Origin: Methanobacteriota archaeon
GTDB taxonomy: Archaea; Micrarchaeota; Micrarchaeia; Anstonellales; J096
DNA: 7,116 nt
Direction of reading: 5' to 3'
NCBI GenBank assembly: GCA_003694965.1
Contig: RFJG01000004.1
Location: 1-7,116, forward strand
Shown here: one piece after another, positions 4,849 to 7,116 of the stretch
Layout: each line of letters starts with the position of its first letter
Position numbering within the stretch: the first letter of the stretch is position 1
Translations under genes and position numbers: made by a program
Notes under the pieces: generated by a model
The model's input: only the letters and a program-made list of their open reading frames with translations
Databases searched by the model: none
Told to the model about the DNA's origin: nothing

Positions 4849-5868
4849 ATGAAAAGACTATTTTTAGTGTTCTCTTTGGCATTTCTCCTATTGGCTGGTT
4901 GTACTACCATCCCCTCTCTTCAGCAACCTTCCAATGGAGTTGCCAACACGTCTATAGCTAATAATATAGACAAGGCCAAAGTTAGTGAAATAACATCGCT
5001 CTTCAACGACCTCTCAGCTCTCCAAGGTGGCTCTCCTACATTGAAGGAGAAGAGCGTAGAGAATGTCCAACTCATAAAAATAGTGTATGATGTTAATGGA
5101 AACAGCGTTGAGGTTTATGTAACTCCAGATTACAATAACATTATAATACCAAATGGAGGCAAGGCACTATCAAAGACAGACCTCAAGAATTTCGTAGAGC
5201 AGGCAAAGAAAGCAAAGGCAACCCAAGGAACACAGCAAACAGTTCCTGACAATGTTGCACCAGCTTCAACCGCCCCATATGAGGGCAACGGTTCCGTAAC
5301 AGTCATAGAGTTCAGCGATTTCCAGTGCCCATTTTGTGGCTCTTTCTATGCTAACACATATGGCTCTCTCAAGAAGGACTATGTAGATTCGGGCAAGGCA
5401 ACATTTTACTACATGAACTTCCCTCTCAAGAGCATACACCCCTATGCGGAGAAGGCAGCAGAAGCAGCATCCTGCGCTCAGGAGCAGGGCAACGACTTTT
5501 TCTGGGCGATGCACAACCTCTTGTTTGAGAACCAAGCTAACCTTAGCGTAGACAACATAAAGAAACTAGCTTCTGGAATAGATGGATTAGATACAACGGC
5601 ATTTGAGAGCTGCTTGGATAGTGGCAACAAGAGCAGCTTAGTTTCCAGCGACCTCAACACAGGACTCTCCTTTGGAGTTACGGGGACGCCAACCTTCTAC
5701 ATCTACAAGGAGGGCCTTCCATCAGACAAGGAGAGCGCAGTTGAGGCAGCTGCCCAAAGTGTTGGAGCCACTACATTCAAGGACAAGAGTGGCAAGTTAG
5801 TCGTTGTCCTTGTTGGAGCACAGCCAAAGAGCGCTTTTGACACTGTGTTGGCTGCTTTCAACAACTAA
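4849..5868 (+). CDS. Lipoprotein with DsbA-like thioredoxin-fold domain
   Basis: A 339-residue predicted thiol-disulfide oxidoreductase anchored outside the cytoplasmic membrane. Residues 1-18 form a lipoprotein signal (hydrophobic core then LLAGC, lipidated Cys18). Residues about 40-125 form an alpha/beta region I do not recognise, followed by an Ala/Thr/Pro-rich linker to about 148. The DsbA/BdbD-like domain starts at VTVIEFSDFQCPFCGSFY with active site C160-P-F-C163, and continues with YYMNFPLKSIHPYA, a helical insertion with C209 and C255, and the cis-proline loop GVTGTP (P281). C209 and C255 may form a structural disulfide, as in related enzymes. An acidic/alanine-rich insertion at about 290-316 separates the last strands; the domain ends with VGAQPKSAFDTVLAAF. 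Likely role: forming or shuffling disulfides in envelope proteins. It is transcribed alone, with a T-rich terminator. Confidence 0.9.
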   Translation: MKRLFLVFSLAFLLLAGCTTIPSLQQPSNGVANTSIANNIDKAKVSEITSLFNDLSALQGGSPTLKEKSVENVQLIKIVYDVNGNSVEVYVTPDYNNIIIPNGGKALSKTDLKNFVEQAKKAKATQGTQQTVPDNVAPASTAPYEGNGSVTVIEFSDFQCPFCGSFYANTYGSLKKDYVDSGKATFYYMNFPLKSIHPYAEKAAEAASCAQEQGNDFFWAMHNLLFENQANLSVDNIKKLASGIDGLDTTAFESCLDSGNKSSLVSSDLNTGLSFGVTGTPTFYIYKEGLPSDKESAVEAAAQSVGATTFKDKSGKLVVVLVGAQPKSAFDTVLAAFNN

Positions 5869-5897
5869 GGCTTGTTTGCCTTTTTCTTTTTTATTTT
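5868..5897 (+). terminator. Terminator of the DsbA-like gene
   Basis: Starting at the last base of the stop codon, AGGC-TTGTTT-GCCT can form a short 4-bp hairpin, followed by TTTTTCTTTTTTATTTT. The U-rich tract alone should suffice for archaeal polymerase. Confidence 0.6.
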
Positions 5898-6086
5898 CCA
5901 ATCTTCAAGAAAGAGGCCAGCGCCGGTCGCCCAGCGCTGGCAAGGTAGCCAGTCCCCCCACCCAAAAAAGAGTGGTAATATTATTAGTGGCAGGATAGCT
6001 ATTTAAATCTTTTGTCTTTTTGTTATAATTAGAGGTAGTCTTTGTTGGACTTACCTGCTTGTGCCAACTTTTCCAATTATTTTATG
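5898..6086. other. Intergenic region with a GC-rich stem-loop cluster; possible structured RNA
   Basis: No convincing protein gene is seen here. At 5916-5941 GCCAGCGC and GCGCTGGC form an 8-bp stem around a 10-nt loop. CTGGC (5937-5941) can instead pair with GCCAG (5948-5952). A third pairing, CCACCC/GAGTGG (5958-5975), is better on the minus strand, where a G-U pair replaces a mismatch. The block is far richer in GC than its flanks. A TATA-like ATTTAAAT (6001-6008) could start a minus-strand RNA near 5978. I cannot match it to a tRNA, 5S, SRP, box C/D or H/ACA RNA. Confidence 0.35.
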
Positions 6087-6098
6087 GCACATATGTGC
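6061..6098. promoter_or_regulatory. Palindrome GCACATATGTGC and overlapping inverted repeat upstream of Rpo7
   Basis: GCACATATGTGC (6087-6098) is a perfect 12-bp palindrome ending four bases before the TATA-like box of the Rpo7 operon, a typical site for a dimeric archaeal regulator. Its left half also overlaps TGGCAC (6085-6090), the mate of GTGCCA (6061-6066). No regulator is identified. Confidence 0.4.
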
Positions 6099-6102
6099 TA
6101 TG

Positions 6103-6111
6103 CTTTTTAAA
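6103..6111 (+). promoter_or_regulatory. TATA box of the rpo7-spt4-eS26 operon
   Basis: CTTTTTAAA, centre about 6107, would place the transcript start near 6133, about 12 nt before the Shine-Dalgarno site and 22 nt before the ATG. A second candidate, CCTTTTAAG (6113-6121), would start RNA inside the Shine-Dalgarno site and is less likely. Confidence 0.5.
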
Positions 6112-6144
6112 CCCTTTTAAGAAAAAAAGAACAGAGCAACTCTT

Positions 6145-6151
6145 AGGTGAT
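6145..6151 (+). promoter_or_regulatory. Shine-Dalgarno site of Rpo7
   Basis: AGGTGAT lies three bases before the ATG at 6155, inside CTCTTAGGTGATTGAATG. It fixes the Rpo7 start. Confidence 0.75.
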
Positions 6152-6154
6152 TGA

Positions 6155-6718
6155 ATGTATTATGTTGTTAAAGCAAAGGAGAAACTGAGGGTCCCTCCCC
6201 AGTTTTTCAGGAGAGAAAAGAACGAGGCCATTAAGGATGTCGTCAAGGAGCACTACGCCAGGAAGGTTAGCAAGGACTTTGGCTATGTCATAAGCGTGTT
6301 AGATGCGAAGGCAGTTGGGAAGGGCCTTGTAGCTCCAGGAGACCCCAACATATACTACGATGCAGAGTACTCCCTACTTACATTTAACCTCGAAATAAAT
6401 GAGGTTGTCCTCGGCGTTGTCAGGGAAACGATAGATTTCGGGGCATTTGTCAACATAGGCCCATTTGAGGCACTCCTGCATATTTCCCAAATATCCAAAG
6501 AGAAGTTTACACACGACAAGAAGAGCAGAGTCTTACATAACAGGGATAAGAGCAAGACGCTCAAGAAAGGCGATGTCATAGTTGCTAAGATCTCCTCAGT
6601 TAGTATGAAGGACAATGTTACTGATGTCAAGATAGGCCTGACAACAAGAGATGTTGGTTTGGGTAAGTTGGATTGGTTGGTTGAGAAAAAGGCAAAGAAA
6701 GGGGGTAAGAAGAAATGA
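6155..6718 (+). CDS. rpo7: DNA-directed RNA polymerase subunit Rpo7 (RpoE')
   Basis: A 187-residue subunit that, with Rpo4, forms the stalk of archaeal RNA polymerase. It binds the emerging RNA and aids open-complex formation. The N-terminal tip domain (about 1-80) opens with MYYVVKAKEKLRVPP and includes the Gly-rich GKGLVAPGDPNIYYDAEY segment. The S1 RNA-binding domain covers about 82-170 and includes GVVRETIDFGAFVNIGPFEALLHISQIS. The C-terminus is a Lys-rich tail (KKAKKGGKKK). Length is typical. The start is set by the AGGTGAT site. The last four bases, ATGA, overlap the start of spt4, so the two are translationally coupled. The rpo7-spt4 pair is widely conserved in archaea. Confidence 0.97.
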   Translation: MYYVVKAKEKLRVPPQFFRREKNEAIKDVVKEHYARKVSKDFGYVISVLDAKAVGKGLVAPGDPNIYYDAEYSLLTFNLEINEVVLGVVRETIDFGAFVNIGPFEALLHISQISKEKFTHDKKSRVLHNRDKSKTLKKGDVIVAKISSVSMKDNVTDVKIGLTTRDVGLGKLDWLVEKKAKKGGKKK

Positions 6719-6897
6719 AAGCTTGTAGGAATTGCAGGCATATAGTAAAGAATGCCTCAAAGTGCCCTCTTTGTGGCTCAGAAGAGCTAACTGAGAAGTA
6801 CTTCGGCTTCGTTGTAGTGATAGACCCGGAGAAGAGCGAGCTCGCTAAGAGCTTAGATATAAAAACCCCTGGTGAGTATGCATTATTGGTAGAGTAG
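6715..6897 (+). CDS. spt4: Transcription elongation factor Spt4 (RpoE'')
   Basis: A 60-residue zinc-ribbon protein that pairs with the NGN domain of Spt5 to close the RNA polymerase clamp and raise processivity. The zinc ligands are C4, C7, C17 and C20 (CRNC...CPLC). They are followed by the family's GFVVVIDPEKSELAKSL segment and the C-terminal GEYALLVE strand. Length is normal for archaeal Spt4. Its ATG overlaps the Rpo7 stop (ATGA), and its stop is followed by a second in-frame TGA whose bases are part of the ribosome binding site of the next gene. Confidence 0.96.
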   Translation: MKACRNCRHIVKNASKCPLCGSEELTEKYFGFVVVIDPEKSELAKSLDIKTPGEYALLVE

Positions 6898-6910
6898 TGA
6901 GGTGCAATAA

Positions 6911-7116
6911 ATGGGAAGAGGAAGAGAACCTTTGGTAACTTGCGACAAGTGCAAGAGGCTTGTTCCTAGAGACAAGGCAGTCCAGACAGTCAAGGGAATG
7001 CGTTTTGACCTTGGAGAGCAGACAGATGTTGTTCTGGACATGACTGGAAGAGTTGTTAGCTATTGTGTTAGCTGTGGAAAACACTTGAAGATATTCGAGA
7101 AGAATAAGAAGAGGGC
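6911..7116 (+). CDS. rps26e: Ribosomal protein eS26 (3' end beyond the window)
   Basis: The first 68 residues of a small zinc-binding protein; the window ends before its stop. The conserved pieces are CDKCKRLVPRDKAV (C11, C14) and YCVSCGKHLKIF (C52, C55), which together give the four zinc ligands and the spacing of eS26, the protein near the mRNA exit channel of the small subunit. The central linker is shorter and more divergent than in eukaryotic eS26. The N-terminus lacks the long basic leader of the eukaryotic form and begins MGRGREPLV. A GAGGTG site (6899-6904) precedes the ATG, 13 nt after the spt4 stop, so it belongs to the same operon. eS26 is known mainly from Thermoproteota-type and some other archaea and is absent from many Euryarchaeota. 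Confidence 0.85.
   Translation, partial: MGRGREPLVTCDKCKRLVPRDKAVQTVKGMRFDLGEQTDVVLDMTGRVVSYCVSCGKHLKIFEKNKKR

Noticed and set aside
5911..5978. GC-rich block as a tRNA or tRNA half
   Set aside because: I found no acceptor pairing, no TTCRA T-loop and no anticodon arm in either orientation.
5804..5998. 64-residue plus-strand reading frame over the terminator and GC-rich block
   Set aside because: It starts inside the DsbA-like gene in another frame, runs through the T-rich terminator and has no family features.
1..7116. CRISPR array, insertion sequence, toxin-antitoxin or defence system
   Set aside because: No regularly spaced repeats, transposase motifs, terminal inverted repeats or defence-type domains were seen on either strand. 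The two metallo-beta-lactamase-fold proteins have well-defined families of their own.

Overview
The window comes from an archaeal chromosome with moderate to low GC. The evidence is the archaeal forms of uS13, uS4, uS11, Rpo3, Rpo7 and Spt4, the archaeal/eukaryotic proteins eL41 and eS26, a spliced tRNA, GGTGA-type Shine-Dalgarno sites and TATA-like boxes. Three traits hint at a small-genome (DPANN-like) or Thermoproteota-like lineage: a very short tRNA intron at a non-canonical position, an eS26 gene, and a compact Rpo3 without its iron-sulfur domain. The phylum cannot be fixed from this sequence alone.

Layout: (1) 13-333, plus strand, a small two-helix secreted/membrane protein resembling VirB2/T4SS-type pilins, followed by a T-rich terminator. 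(2) 378-4038, minus strand, a tight operon that reads from a TATA box near 4069 as tRNA-Ser(GGA) - uS13 - uS4 - uS11 - Rpo3 - eL41 - aCPSF2-type beta-CASP ribonuclease. Gene junctions are overlaps or a few bases, and several Shine-Dalgarno sites lie inside the end of the preceding gene. eL41 (37 aa, 1613-1726) is small enough to be missed by ordinary ORF calling. (3) 4130-4783, minus strand, a UPF0173 metallo-beta-lactamase-fold hydrolase, divergent from (4) 4849-5868, plus strand, a lipoprotein with a DsbA-like CPFC thioredoxin domain. (5) 5869-6154, an intergenic region with a T-rich terminator, a GC-rich stem-loop cluster, a 12-bp palindrome and a TATA box. (6) 6155 to the window end, plus strand, Rpo7 - Spt4 - eS26, the last cut by the window edge.

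How the genes work together: most of the window is gene-expression machinery. It includes two RNA polymerase subunits, one elongation factor, five ribosomal proteins, one tRNA and one RNA-processing nuclease whose family works in 3'-end formation and decay. The DsbA-like lipoprotein and the pilin-like protein, which has two cysteines, are envelope proteins.

The best find is the tRNA-Ser(GGA). Its T-loop is interrupted by 16 nt that fold with the flanking exons into a near-ideal bulge-helix-bulge splicing motif, and removing them restores a canonical TTCGAAT loop. I see no CRISPR array, transposon, toxin-antitoxin pair or defence island.
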